DNA of 64,000 nucleotides from Dipetalonema caudispina (taxonomy: Eukaryota > Nematoda > Chromadorea > Rhabditida > Onchocercidae), in the NCBI GenBank assembly GCA_013365325.1, contig JABVXV010000281.1, positions 19,191 to 83,190 on the forward strand. The letters are read 5' to 3'. Position numbers and translations under genes: made by a program. Below the pieces are notes generated by a model. It did not search any database. It was not told the DNA's origin and was given only the letters and a program-made list of their open reading frames with translations. Position 1 is the first letter of the stretch. Each line of letters starts with the position of its first letter. Of the stretch, positions 41,996 to 57,500 are shown piece by piece.

Positions 41996-44143
41996 CTAAA
42001 AACCATCCGGCCGTTTTACTGCGTATTTTTTCGTGTAATCTTCTGCTGTCTTGTTGAATTTTTTCCTATCTTTCGTAAATTCTTCTGCAAGATCTGCTCG
42101 TAATGGATGATCTGGTTCCGGTTCCGTAATCAGACCAAGCAATGCATTCATCACTGAAAATCATATCATTTTTCCTTTCATTCTTCATCGCACAATAAAC
42201 TGTCAATACTATGTAAAACAATATTTTAAGAAATAAGTAAAACAAAAAAGTATACTAATTAAAGTATTATACATTATTTCGCACAATACCCAACTAAGGC
42301 ATCACTGTACAAAACATGTCATTCCCTGAAATGGTTGATTCCAGATAACTAAATACAGGATAAGGAACAATGCGACAACGAATTAAGAATAAGCTATATT
42401 TTTCTCGCTTTTTACAAGCTTTCAAACATCTTACTATTCAACTGCAAACTATAGGTGGTATTGAAAGATGAAACCAGCAGTTCTGTACCCATCAATATGC
42501 ACAAAATTTGCAAGTGATTTCGAAGTTATATCACCAAAATGTCAGACTTAAAGTGCTGAGTAAAAACTTTTCATTCGAAACCAAACCTTAAAGTGCAAAA
42601 AATGACCTTGTTCAGTTTTGGTAGCAGGTTTCCAGTTGTCAGGTGATATGATCGGAAGACATACTTGTCCCTTCTCGTCAACATTTGGGTGATAAATCTT
42701 CGTCAAAAATGTAATCTTGGGTGGTTTAAACGGATATTCTACTGGAAAATCTATGGCTACTTTAAATGCTCCTTTGTTGTATGGCTCTTTATCCTGCAAA
42801 TATTATAAGTATAATAAAAAAGTGTCTTACCCTATTATCTAATGAACTTGCACCTGATTTTGACTAATATTCTCTACAATAATAAACACAGAGTGAAATT
42901 CTGAAGTCAGCAATACCACTCTTTTCAATATGATTTATTTATCTAATACTATGCCTACCGGCACAAGAAGACCTGTCCAGTGCAGCAAATTATTTTCATC
43001 AAATTCAACACAGCAGAATGTCCTCGACTCAGATGATTGGATATCCGTCAGTTCCTAAAAAAGTACTAATATGTTCCGTGCAATGATGGCTAAAAATCAA
43101 TAAGAAATATACAACTTAAACACCAAGAAAATAATCATTAATATTATTAGAATACATGAAAACTTATTTCCTTCCTTCATCACACTTTTGTCACTGATAC
43201 AGTTGCCAAGGCAAAAAGATCACATTTCAAAAACACGATAATAGCGATAGTTACGCAAATTCAACCAGCAAATGGCTCACTAAAAAAGCAATCAGCTTTG
43301 TGAAAGTTTATCCTACTCTATATTTTAATAATACAAATCACTTTGGCAATTATTACAAAAGTGAACTAAACACCGTCAGATTCAAAGGAAAAAAGCTAAC
43401 AAACTTTTTTTAATCGACGTGATGAAGAGGCCATTATTGAGTGAAATCGGTATAAACCCTAAACAAATCGATTACAAAATAGAAAAAATCAAATTGCTTC
43501 TCGCAAAATGAATCTTATGAAGAGCTATTTTTTTTTTCTTTTTTTTGAAAAAGTCAGACTATTATCCAATAAAACCTGTGACATCCAATTATTTCACGTA
43601 ATCATCCGAAATCTATTTTATTTCACACTCACTAAAATAAATAAAGATAGAGTTATATAACTTCAATAATTCGATCATTGTAAACTTTTCTTTTTTTTTT
43701 TTTGGCATATTTCTATCATTCAAAGATTATCACATAAGAGGAACAAATTTCTAACATGGAAACATTACAAGCATAATATGTAGTAATTGTATTGGCATCT
43801 CAAGAAAAAAAAAAATGCAAAATGATGCAAATTGTAATGTTGCGAAATTCGTAAATAATCATTATACATCCTTTATGATAATAAATTTGATGAGGAAATA
43901 ACACTTACGAAATTTTTTCATCATCTTTTTAACATTATTGAAGAAAATGAAATTCAAATAATACATTGGTAATGTGACATATACAGAGATGATAGTCTAT
44001 AATTGTTCACTAATCTGACAGGTTATCAAAAAGTAACCGATTCATCTAACCTCAAACATTGGGTCAAATAAAATGATCCTTAACCTTTCGTGACTCATAA
44101 ATAAACTTTTTCTTACTCACTTCAACGGCCCGTCTTAATAGGT
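41996..44143 (-). CDS. ubc-18: Ubiquitin-conjugating enzyme E2, UBE2L3/UbcH7 class, start codon not located
   Basis: E2 that passes ubiquitin to HECT and RBR ligases; the C. elegans orthologue is ubc-18. Clear exons are 43054-42959, 42793-42607 and 42153-41996. A short 5' piece ending at 44121 (GTGAGT donor) encodes RRAVE before the ELTDIQ of the next exon. The fold is complete from there: [37 protein letters not shown], and the His-Pro-Asn box with the active-site Cys in [25 protein letters not shown] and [12 protein letters not shown] follow, all UBE2L3-like. Reading upstream of RRAVE in frame gives LL, then NT, then a stop, with no Met, so the true start must lie on a further exon. The only AG usable as an acceptor there makes a 13-nt exon (44133-44121). 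The 5' end is therefore unresolved. Confidence 0.9.
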
Positions 44144-45308
44144 TAGTATGAAAATTTCAGTTCCGAAAAATGGCATAAAATTGATTTTGTTGCAAAATGA
44201 ACCACGGCGGAAAAAATCAAATTATAAATTTGGGATGAATTTTATGAAATTTTACTTTTTTTTTTTTTTTGTTAAGGAATTTAGATGAATGTTAGGAAAG
44301 AAGAAGATGATTGGGAATGATGAGATTGGAATAAGTATGATTTCTGGAATGCAATAACAATTAATTATTAGCAAAGAATGTTATCTATCATAATATTATC
44401 ATTGTGTATTCGTCGTTTGTATAAGTTAATGTAGTTAACCTTTGACATTTTTTAGTACAATTAAACTTTTTTGGAAACTAATATAACTTTTTTTTTTCCT
44501 ATACATTTTGCTGGTATGGAAAAGCTGTATAGGATAAGAAGTGTTCAGAGTGATGCATGTAATAGTTTAGTGATGTAATCAAAATTAGCAAGAGATCATT
44601 TTCTGTTAGTGGATGAAGCTACACAATCCGGATTATAGCTTGTGTAGCATTTCCTGATAACATTTAGGGATGAAGAAGAAAGATGATCCATTTCTCATTC
44701 CTAAACTTCTAAATTCGATCAAATTTCAGACCTGAAAATAAACCGGATAATTTAGTAGAATCTAAAGATTGGCGATTTAAAAATGTGAAATATTGTCTGG
44801 TTAAGGATTGAGAATATTAATGATTAGTAATTAAGTACTAAAATAAGGACGATGATTAAAATTAGAAAAGGTTGTAAGGTAAGACGAAGTAAATAAGACT
44901 GTTGAAATGGTTTAATCCAATTATTGTCAATACATATTATAATAACATACTATCAAGATATTATAGGAGATAAAATTATTTAATTAGGAAAGAGCAACTA
45001 CTTAATTAGGGAATATTTTGTAGATTTTAATTGTTTTGGAAAATATTTTGTGGACTTTATTATTTTATTTTTATAAAATATTTTTAATCTATTGCTGTAT
45101 ACAAAATACTTCTCAAACTTGCTTTATTATAAAGTATTTCCAGTTTCACTACCATATATATTTTTTAATTTAATTATTCTTTGAAACGTTGCTGCACCAT
45201 TTTAATTATTATGCTGTTTAAATGCAATATGATTGTTAAAATAACATATCAGATTATATTTTTGCTTTCAGGAAGTATATTATCTCATTTTTCACAACAG
45301 GCTGATTA
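44144..45308. promoter_or_regulatory. Divergent promoter region, ubc-18-like E2 and MCM6
   Basis: About 1.2 kb between the known 5' pieces of two genes pointing apart. The missing first exon of the E2 gene is expected here; an ATG-Ser-Lys followed by GTTAAC on the minus strand near 44435-44450 is one candidate but its phase does not fit the 13-nt exon. A TTTTTCACAACAG just before the MCM6 ATG looks like a trans-splice acceptor. Confidence 0.4.
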
Positions 45309-50180
<4,872 letters not shown>

Positions 50181-50469
50181 GAGTTTATTTCCGCCATGTT
50201 TATTAAAAAAATTTTAATTATAAATCAAGTTACCGTAAAACTTTGAAAATTTTCTTCTATGATTGCACCTGAGGAGCAAAATTCATAAAGTTTTTATTAT
50301 ATAAAAAATTGTGGAGATCTGTATCATTTTATAGAAGTATTCTTTAATATATATTCAAAATACTTATCTGTTCCTAAACTTTTTTTGTCAGAAATGACTG
50401 CCGTAGAAACTTTAAGATCTCTCATTAAAATGTTATATTGAAAATTCTACTACATTTCTATTTTGTGCA

Positions 50470-50925
50470 TTCGATATATTTTTCAATAATTTTAATTTTT
50501 GTTTCACTTACATGAATATATTTGTTTGATTTTAATTCTCGTACGAAATATATTTCGCAATTTTTTAATGGTTATTTTAAAATAAATATTTAGTGTTGCT
50601 GAATGAAAATGTCACGAATAATTTGTAGCATTTCTTTCACCAAAAACATTTCCAATAAATTGTATTTATTCATTCATGTACAAAACATGCCGATTATTCC
50701 ATTTCTTGAAATTCAGTATTTTCTGTCAGACAACTGCCATGAAAACCCAAAAAGCTTATTTCTATCGAATTCTCTGAAGCATAGATTGAGCAAAATACAT
50801 TAGCAAGTTTTCAGTAAAATTTCTTAGAATTATAAAATTTTTATCTATGATATCAAATTTAAAACAAACTTTCGCTTCCCGAATGTTATCCGCGTGTCTT
50901 AAATTTTCTCCGTTGTTTTTTTTAA
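50470..50925 (-). pseudogene. Truncated copy of the 3' end of the TPR gene
   Basis: This stretch is a diverged copy of about 54290-54725, covering the last two exons of the TPR gene and flanking sequence. In the copy of the last exon, the segment matching GATTCTTGAAATTCA...GTATTTTCTGACA has lost roughly 25 bp of coding sequence. In the penultimate exon copy (about 50870-50922), the Tyr codon of ARGYHSEGE has become TAA (50886-50888), and homology stops a little further on, inside the exon. The copy therefore has no coding capacity and no upstream exons. Confidence 0.75.
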
Positions 50926-51189
50926 TTTACACTTCAAAATGATTGATGAAATGAAATGAATGGAATAAAGATGATTTGAAATTATCAAAATGAATTGTTG
51001 AAGCTCTAAAATACATTTCAATGAATGAAATCAGCAAAAATTAATCACTGCTAACAGCAATTCAACTTCTTCGTTTCATTCTGATATTAGCTAAAGTCCC
51101 TTCAGCAATAACTTTTCATCTTCCAACTTTTCAAGCAATTTTTAATGTAAATTAAGCAATGTAAACATGAAGAAGTATACAAAAATTCA

Positions 51190-51560
51190 AATGAATGTAT
51201 GCAAAAAAAAAAAAAAAAAAAAAGGTACGTATGAAAATTGTGAATTAATAAAATTGTTTGGAAGAAAAAAGTGTAATTTAAAGGAAATATGATAAGCTAA
51301 TTGAGATATAGCTGAATGAAGCAAAAAATAAATATTAGATTAAGTAAGAGCTATATCAAAGCAATTAAACGTAATTCACGCAACGTAAGAAATAAATTGT
51401 TTCTAATATTATACAAAGTAGAAGGATTTTATAAGAATAAAAGTATTATCTTTATTTCAATGATACATTGTTAAATAATAACTTACTTATTGCTGATAGC
51501 AATGATCTGTCAAGGTTAATATGAAACGATGAATAATTAACTAATGTTTATCGTTGTTCT
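51190..51560. repeat. Dispersed AT-rich repeat, copy 1
   Basis: It resembles 53800-54120 (shared pieces: TAATTTAAAGGAAATATG against TGATTTGAAGAGGATGC, CGTAATTCACG against CGTAATTCATG) and, in its right half, 52400-52540 (shared GATACATT, ATAACTTACTTATT). These three stretches plus the gene-end copy show repeated local duplication. No ORF or terminal repeat was found. Confidence 0.55.
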
Positions 51561-51698
51561 CCATATCACTCTAATGATACGGGGATCAACGTAAACTAAT
51601 ATCAGGATAGAGATTTTTTTTTTTTTTTTTATTTTTTATTTTATTCATAACCCCTCATTTTTTGGAAGATGTTTCTCCGGAAATAGCAGGAATTCCTG

Positions 51699-52041
51699 AT
51701 TGCTACTTACCAAATCCATTAACTTAACATGCTATTTCTATAGCTGAGCTATGAGTATGCAATTAAGCTAATTGCTTAGATTTTGATTAAGCATATTAAA
51801 GTGTTATAACTATTCCGGAANNNNNNNNNNNNNNNNNNNNNNNNNNNNNNNNNNNNNNNNNNNNNNNNNNNNNNNNNNNNNNNNNNNNNNNNNNNNNNNN
51901 NNNNNNNNNNNNNNNNNNNNTTGCTACTTACCAAATCCATTAACTTAACATGCTATTTCTATAGCTGAGCTATGAGTATGCAATTAAGCTAATTGCTTAG
52001 ATTTTGATTAAGCATATTAAAGTGTTATAACTATTCCGGAA
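51699..52041. other. Assembly gap (100 N) flanked by the same 121 bp on both sides
   Basis: The N block is 51821-51920. The 121 bp before it (51700-51820, from TTGCTACTTACC to CTATTCCGGAA) and the 121 bp after it (51921-52041) read the same. This is the pattern of two contig ends that overlap by one k-mer length but were not merged, in a tandem array. Confidence 0.9.
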
Positions 52042-52329
52042 ATAATTTTGTGTCAGATTTTAATTTACTTATTGTTCTGCTTAGATTTTGATTAAGCATA
52101 TTAAAGTGTTATAACTATTCCGGAAATAATTTTGTATCAGATTTTAATTTACTTATTGTTTTGCTTAGATTTTGATTAATCATATTAAAGTGTTATAACT
52201 ATTCCGGAAATAATTTTGTGTCAGATTTTAATTTACTTATTGTTCTGTTTAATTTTGATTAATCATATTAAAGTGTTGTAACTATTCCGGAATTAATTTT
52301 GTATCAGATTTTAATTTACTTATTGTTGT
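51995..52329. repeat. 84-bp tandem repeat, four copies
   Basis: Units starting GCTTAGATTTTGATTAAG begin at 51995, 52079, 52163 and 52247, exactly 84 bp apart. Each contains GTGTTATAACTATTCCGGAA and TCAGATTTTAATTTACTTAT. Copies differ by a few substitutions (TGTGTC/TGTATC, AAGC/AATC), the last being most diverged. The array runs into the gap on its left, so its true length is unknown. Confidence 0.9.
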
Positions 52330-52379
52330 TATTTGGATTAAATTTTCAAAGACTATAAATTGAAAGCCATTTCAATTAT

Positions 52380-52910
52380 CCATTGAAGATTCTAATATAT
52401 TATAATAGAAAAAGGATTTAATGAGAAGAAAAGCATCATCTTTGTTTCTATGATACATTACTGGACAATAACTTACTTATTAATGACAACTATTGTATCA
52501 TAAGTTTGATATGGAAATGTTAGGTTCGTATCTACTTAATTAAGTTGATACTAACGATCATAATCGATTTTAACGATTAAACGGGTGGCTTCATCGCTCC
52601 ACTATTTTTTGGAAGGCGTTTCTCCGGAAACGTCGACAATTCCTGAATGTTCCTCATACCGGAGAATGGATTACTATTTATATAATTGAGCTATGTTAAT
52701 TAAAATGTTAAATATGTTTAATGAACTATGTTAATCACTGAATTACTTAATCTGCTAATGGAAAAATGAATTTTAAACATATTAGGAAGCTGTAAACATT
52801 CCGAAATCAATCTTTTATCAAATTTTTAGTATGTGTTTTTTTTTTTTACTATTTGGATTAAATTTTCAAAGGATGTAAATTGATAACATTTCAATTATTC
52901 ATTGAAAGCT
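52380..52910. repeat. Second, shorter unit of a larger duplication
   Basis: It parallels 51400-52380: both start with a TATGATACATT...AACTTACTTATT block, continue with TTTTTTGGAAG(A/G)(T/C)GTTTCTCCGGAAA, and end with TTTGGATTAAATTTTCAAAG and a TTTCAATTAT(C/T)CATTGAA. The 84-bp unit occurs once here in decayed form (CATTCCGAAATC), against four or more times in the first unit. Confidence 0.6.
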
Positions 52911-53799
52911 TATTAACAAATAGCACAATCCTTATTCTTCTTATAAAATTTGCAAATGGAATTCACAATAGTATGAGAGATAAAAAGAAATAAATTCACA
53001 TTGTTCAAATTTAAATAAAATCTAATTCCTTCCTTTTTGTCCGGTATTCTCTTGTTAATTAGAAGTCAATATACAATATCTATCTATAGTTAATTTTTAG
53101 ATTAAATATAAAAAATTAATAAATTTAATTCCTTTATAAACTATACAATAGTAATTTTTTAAATAATTAAAAGAAGAAAAGACAAATCAAAAAAAAAAAA
53201 AACGGTAGAAACATAAATTTTACATATATGATACTGTAATAATATATTTAATTCAAAATTTTATGAAAATCATGAATTTAGGCTACAAATTAAGCTTAAA
53301 AGCCTTATTGTTTTGTAGAATAACATTGGACAAAAAAATAACTCGGCAGATTGATCCATTTCGAATGATTATTGATAAACTTTGCTATTGGATAAGATAA
53401 AGAAATATGGGAGAATATTTAAATTGTGAATTCAATTAACATAAAGCCATTACTGTGAATAGTATCCAATAGTAATTTAAAAATGTGATCTTTTTGTCCA
53501 ATTTTTTAATTTTCAAATAAAATAAAGGAATTAGATTTGAAGATCCTAATAAGTTATTAATTGTTTCTTATTGCAATATTATCTTTGATAAAAAAATAAT
53601 TAAGAAAAATTATCGATTGATCGTTCAATAAAATATTAAAAGTATATAATGTTGTCCATAAAATGTATATTTCTTCAATTAAACTAATTTTGTACATCTT
53701 TCATGATATCTTCTTCATTGTAGAATAGAAGATGAAATTAATAACATAAATAATCGATTAATTTATTAAATAATTCTGAAACTGAAAAATGAACTTCAA

Positions 53800-54120
53800 T
53801 GTAATGCAAGGAAAAATTTCAAATTAGAATAATTGTATATTAATTTCATGGAAAAGGAAAAAAAAGTGTGATTTGAAGAGGATGCAATGCAATAAACAAA
53901 CAGAAGATAAAATATAGCTAATTAAAAAAAAAATAAACATTAATTTAAGCGAGAATTAAAAAATTAAATCGTAATTCATGGAACATAAAAAATAAAATTT
54001 TCTTATTTTGATATATTTTAGCAAAAGAATTCTTTTTTATTTCTATGATCATTATTGGAAATAACTCACTCAATGATAACAGCAATAATATCTTTTATAC
54101 TTCGATATGAAGTAATCGAA
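53800..54120. repeat. Dispersed AT-rich repeat, copy 3
   Basis: Diverged copy of 51190-51560, in the same orientation. It lies immediately left of the stretch (54290-54725) that gave rise to, or is paralogous with, the pseudogene at 50470-50925. Confidence 0.5.
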
Positions 54121-54511
54121 GAGATCTGAATAGGTTACTGCACAGAATTGGGCAACGATTTTGCTTTGATTATTCGAAGCAAACACGTGAACTGTGCTTT
54201 TAAGACTGTTTGAATAATAGTAGCACTTTTATTGCCTATCATTTTTTGGATTTGATGGATTTCCATCATCATCATCATCATAATCGATGTATTTTTGAAT
54301 TATTTTTAATTTTTGCTTCATTTAAATGTGATGATTTTAATTCTTATACGATCATATATTTTGTAATTTTTTTAATGATTATTTTTAGAATAAATATTCA
54401 ATATTGCTAAATGAAGATTTCACGAATAGATTTCTGTGTATTTATTTCTTTCATCAAAAACATTGCTAATAAATTGTATTTATTTATTTATTCATATCCA
54501 GAAAATGCTGA

Positions 54512-57500
54512 TTATTCAGATTCTTGAAATTCAACATCAACAACAACTGCTTCTGAATCGGTATTTTCTGACATAGAACTGCGACGAGAACCTAAAAAAA
54601 ATTCGCAAGTTTTCAGTAAAAATTTCTTAGAATTATACAATTTTTGTCTATGATATCCAATTTAAAACATACTTTCGCCTTCCGAATGATATCCACGTGC
54701 CTTAAATTTTCTCCGCTGTTTTTTTCTTGTTACACGAACATTATTTGCTAGTGATTTCATCAATTCTTCGAGATTATCCAATTTTGAGATTTGTACATCA
54801 TCGTATATACCATAAAGATGATCTGCAAATACTTATATATTACTTATATATTCGTTGGAAGTATTAATTTTTTTTAAAATTTTTTAGAAGTTAGCATACA
54901 TTACAATTCTATCATGTCATATTGTGATGATACTCTTAAATTTCCTATTTTAGAAGTTTATATTTTAATGAAAATTTATAAATTTAGCATCGATATAATA
55001 GTGGAAAACTATTGGAAGTTTTGAAAGAACCTCGAAAAAGATGTTTGATAAATTTTAGAATAAAATTTTGTTCATCATGCGTTCTTTGAGCAAATAATTG
55101 TTGCGGATAATCATCAACTTCACAGTTATTCGATAACGTTACATCTTTACAACGATCATAGATATCGTCTAATTTCTCCACAAATAATTGAATTTCATTT
55201 GTTTTCATTCGTTGTTTTATCATATCCAACAAATGAGATTGTACTTTTAATGGCAATCCTTTAAATAAGTAATTATTTAAACGTCGAAAATTTGAATAAC
55301 ACAGAATCAAGTTTTTGCTTACAATATAATTTTCAAATTTAAATAATGATTTGATCTAGAAATTAAGTTTGAAATAAATTTAACTCAGAATAGCGTCATC
55401 ATAAAAAAGAGAAGAGATATAAATACTAGTTGATCAATATTTCTTTTTTTTTTCCCAACTTTAAAATGAAAAATTATAAAAGATTTAAAAAATCGATACA
55501 TACTTTTAAAGTTATCAATTTCTCTTTGATCATTCTCACTAATTGCTATATTTTCTAACAATTCATCTTCCATATCAACAATTATCTTCCTTGTACTTTG
55601 TGCTGGGCTACAACGAACTTTGGAGGAGCGATCGCCAAACAGTCGTACATTAACAGAGTGCAATAATTCGGAGCATTCTTCCACCGAATATCCATTAATA
55701 AGCTAAATTAAATTTAAATAAGTTTCATATTTTAACATAATTAGAATTTCGATTTAATATTATTTCCAGTTTAAGCTTACTTAAAGAAACAACTTTAAAG
55801 TGAGAAAAACATTTCAATGTTTGCAAAGAAAAATTGTTAGTTTTTCCAGGTTTTTTTTTACAAAAAAAAAAAATCTCATTTTGATTTTTCAATTCTTTTT
55901 AAAAAAAAAAATCAAAAAATACAAAAAACTCAATTTACTCGAACAGAAATTCGACAAAACTAGTCAAATTAGAGCTAACCAATTACTAAAATACTTTTTG
56001 AGTGGTTAAAAATTTTTAATTTAATAACTTTTTTTTTTTTTTTTTCAAAATACCTTTTCAAAAAATGGCATTAATGGTTTAATGGATTGTTGTTTGATAT
56101 CCAATAAACAACGAGCATTAGCAAATCGAAAATTAATAATTGCATCATCTGTTTCATTATTTAACAAAATAACAATATCGTTGCTTGAGGAGGAATTGAT
56201 AATACTATCAACATCAATAGATATTGTTGTAAAATCGATAATTACTAGTGAAGATACCTAAATTATATGAAATTCAAGTAATAATTTTCGTGAAATATAT
56301 ATAAGCTTAAGTGTAATTTTGAAAAATTCTATTAGCAATTAATTTGTAAGAAATTTGAATAGCATTTGTGAAAGATAAATTTTTTTTTACAAAAAAAAAA
56401 GAATATGTTCGATTAAATCTTATCATTCAATCATTTCCTATTCCTTAATGTTATATGATTATGCTTATTGAGTAATTAGTTTAGGTTTTTTTTTCAATTT
56501 AAACTTGATATTTTATAATGTTAAAATTTGAATGAAGAAGATGAAGAAGAAAAATAAAAAACCTGTATTTTATAGATGAAATCAGTCCTATCATTTGGAC
56601 AGATATGTTCCCATAAAATAGTTGCAGAATCCATTCCAGCATAAAATATCCCAATTTCAGGTTCGTTCCGATTTTTTGTAAATTTCAATTCATTAAGTGC
56701 AATTAGATGTGTCTTCGTAATGTCAGCAGCATGTTTCACATTAATAAGAAATTCCGATTCAGATATCAATTTTTCGAATTCATCATTAGTTAAAGTCGAA
56801 ATGGTATCAACAGTATGAAACATTTGATTTAAAAATTGCGCATAAAATATTGGCATTTTGCTTGTTGTAACATTATCCAGAAAATAATACAATTTTCCAC
56901 TTTCACCTAAATTTTTTCTTTCATTTTTTTTTGTTTTTTTTTTTTTTTTTTTAAATTCAAAAAAAAAAAAAATTAAACTATTAAAAAAAAAAAAAAAAAA
57001 AAAAAATAAAAAGAAATAAACAAAACGTTCTTATACCTATTTAAGTCTTAAATTTTAATAATATTACTACATATTGTTATCTTCATTATTTATATGATAA
57101 CATATTTCTTCACTGTATAATTTAGTTATTGATTATTGATAATCCATTGATAAAACTTGATAATGATAATGAAATAATCTACCATAACTAAATTAATTAT
57201 TATTTATTGTTCATTGGATAAAAATTTAATAATTTATCCATATAATATAAAATATAATTTTAAATTATTTATGCGAACTATAAAACAACAAATACCAATA
57301 GATTACTATAATGTACTAATTTAATTACAATAGCAAAACAATGTGTCTAAAATAATGAATTAAAAAAAGATAGGATCATATAACTATTAAATAATTTTTA
57401 CTTTTAAAATAATTTTTTTTTTTTCATATCAGAAAATATAAAGGAAAAAAAAAAATAAATAAATTTAATGTAAAACTAACCAACTTTAAAGTACCATATC

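Larger units (their letters stand above)
50181..54511. other. Repeat-rich intergenic block
   Basis: 4.3 kb between the convergent ends of MCM6 and the TPR gene. It contains an AATAAA (50581-50586), a dead copy of the TPR gene's 3' end, at least three copies of a dispersed AT-rich repeat, an 84-bp tandem array and a 100-N gap. No intact gene is seen; the frames at 50603-50803 and 54210-54410 fall in duplicated non-coding sequence. Confidence 0.6.

Noticed and set aside
50603..50803. Plus-strand 66-codon frame
   Set aside because: It lies antisense in the decayed copy of the TPR gene end; the coding similarity is on the minus strand and is broken.
51190..54120. Transposon as the source of the 51-54 kb repeats
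   Set aside because: No transposase or reverse-transcriptase coding, no terminal inverted repeats and no target-site duplication could be found; local duplication explains the pattern.
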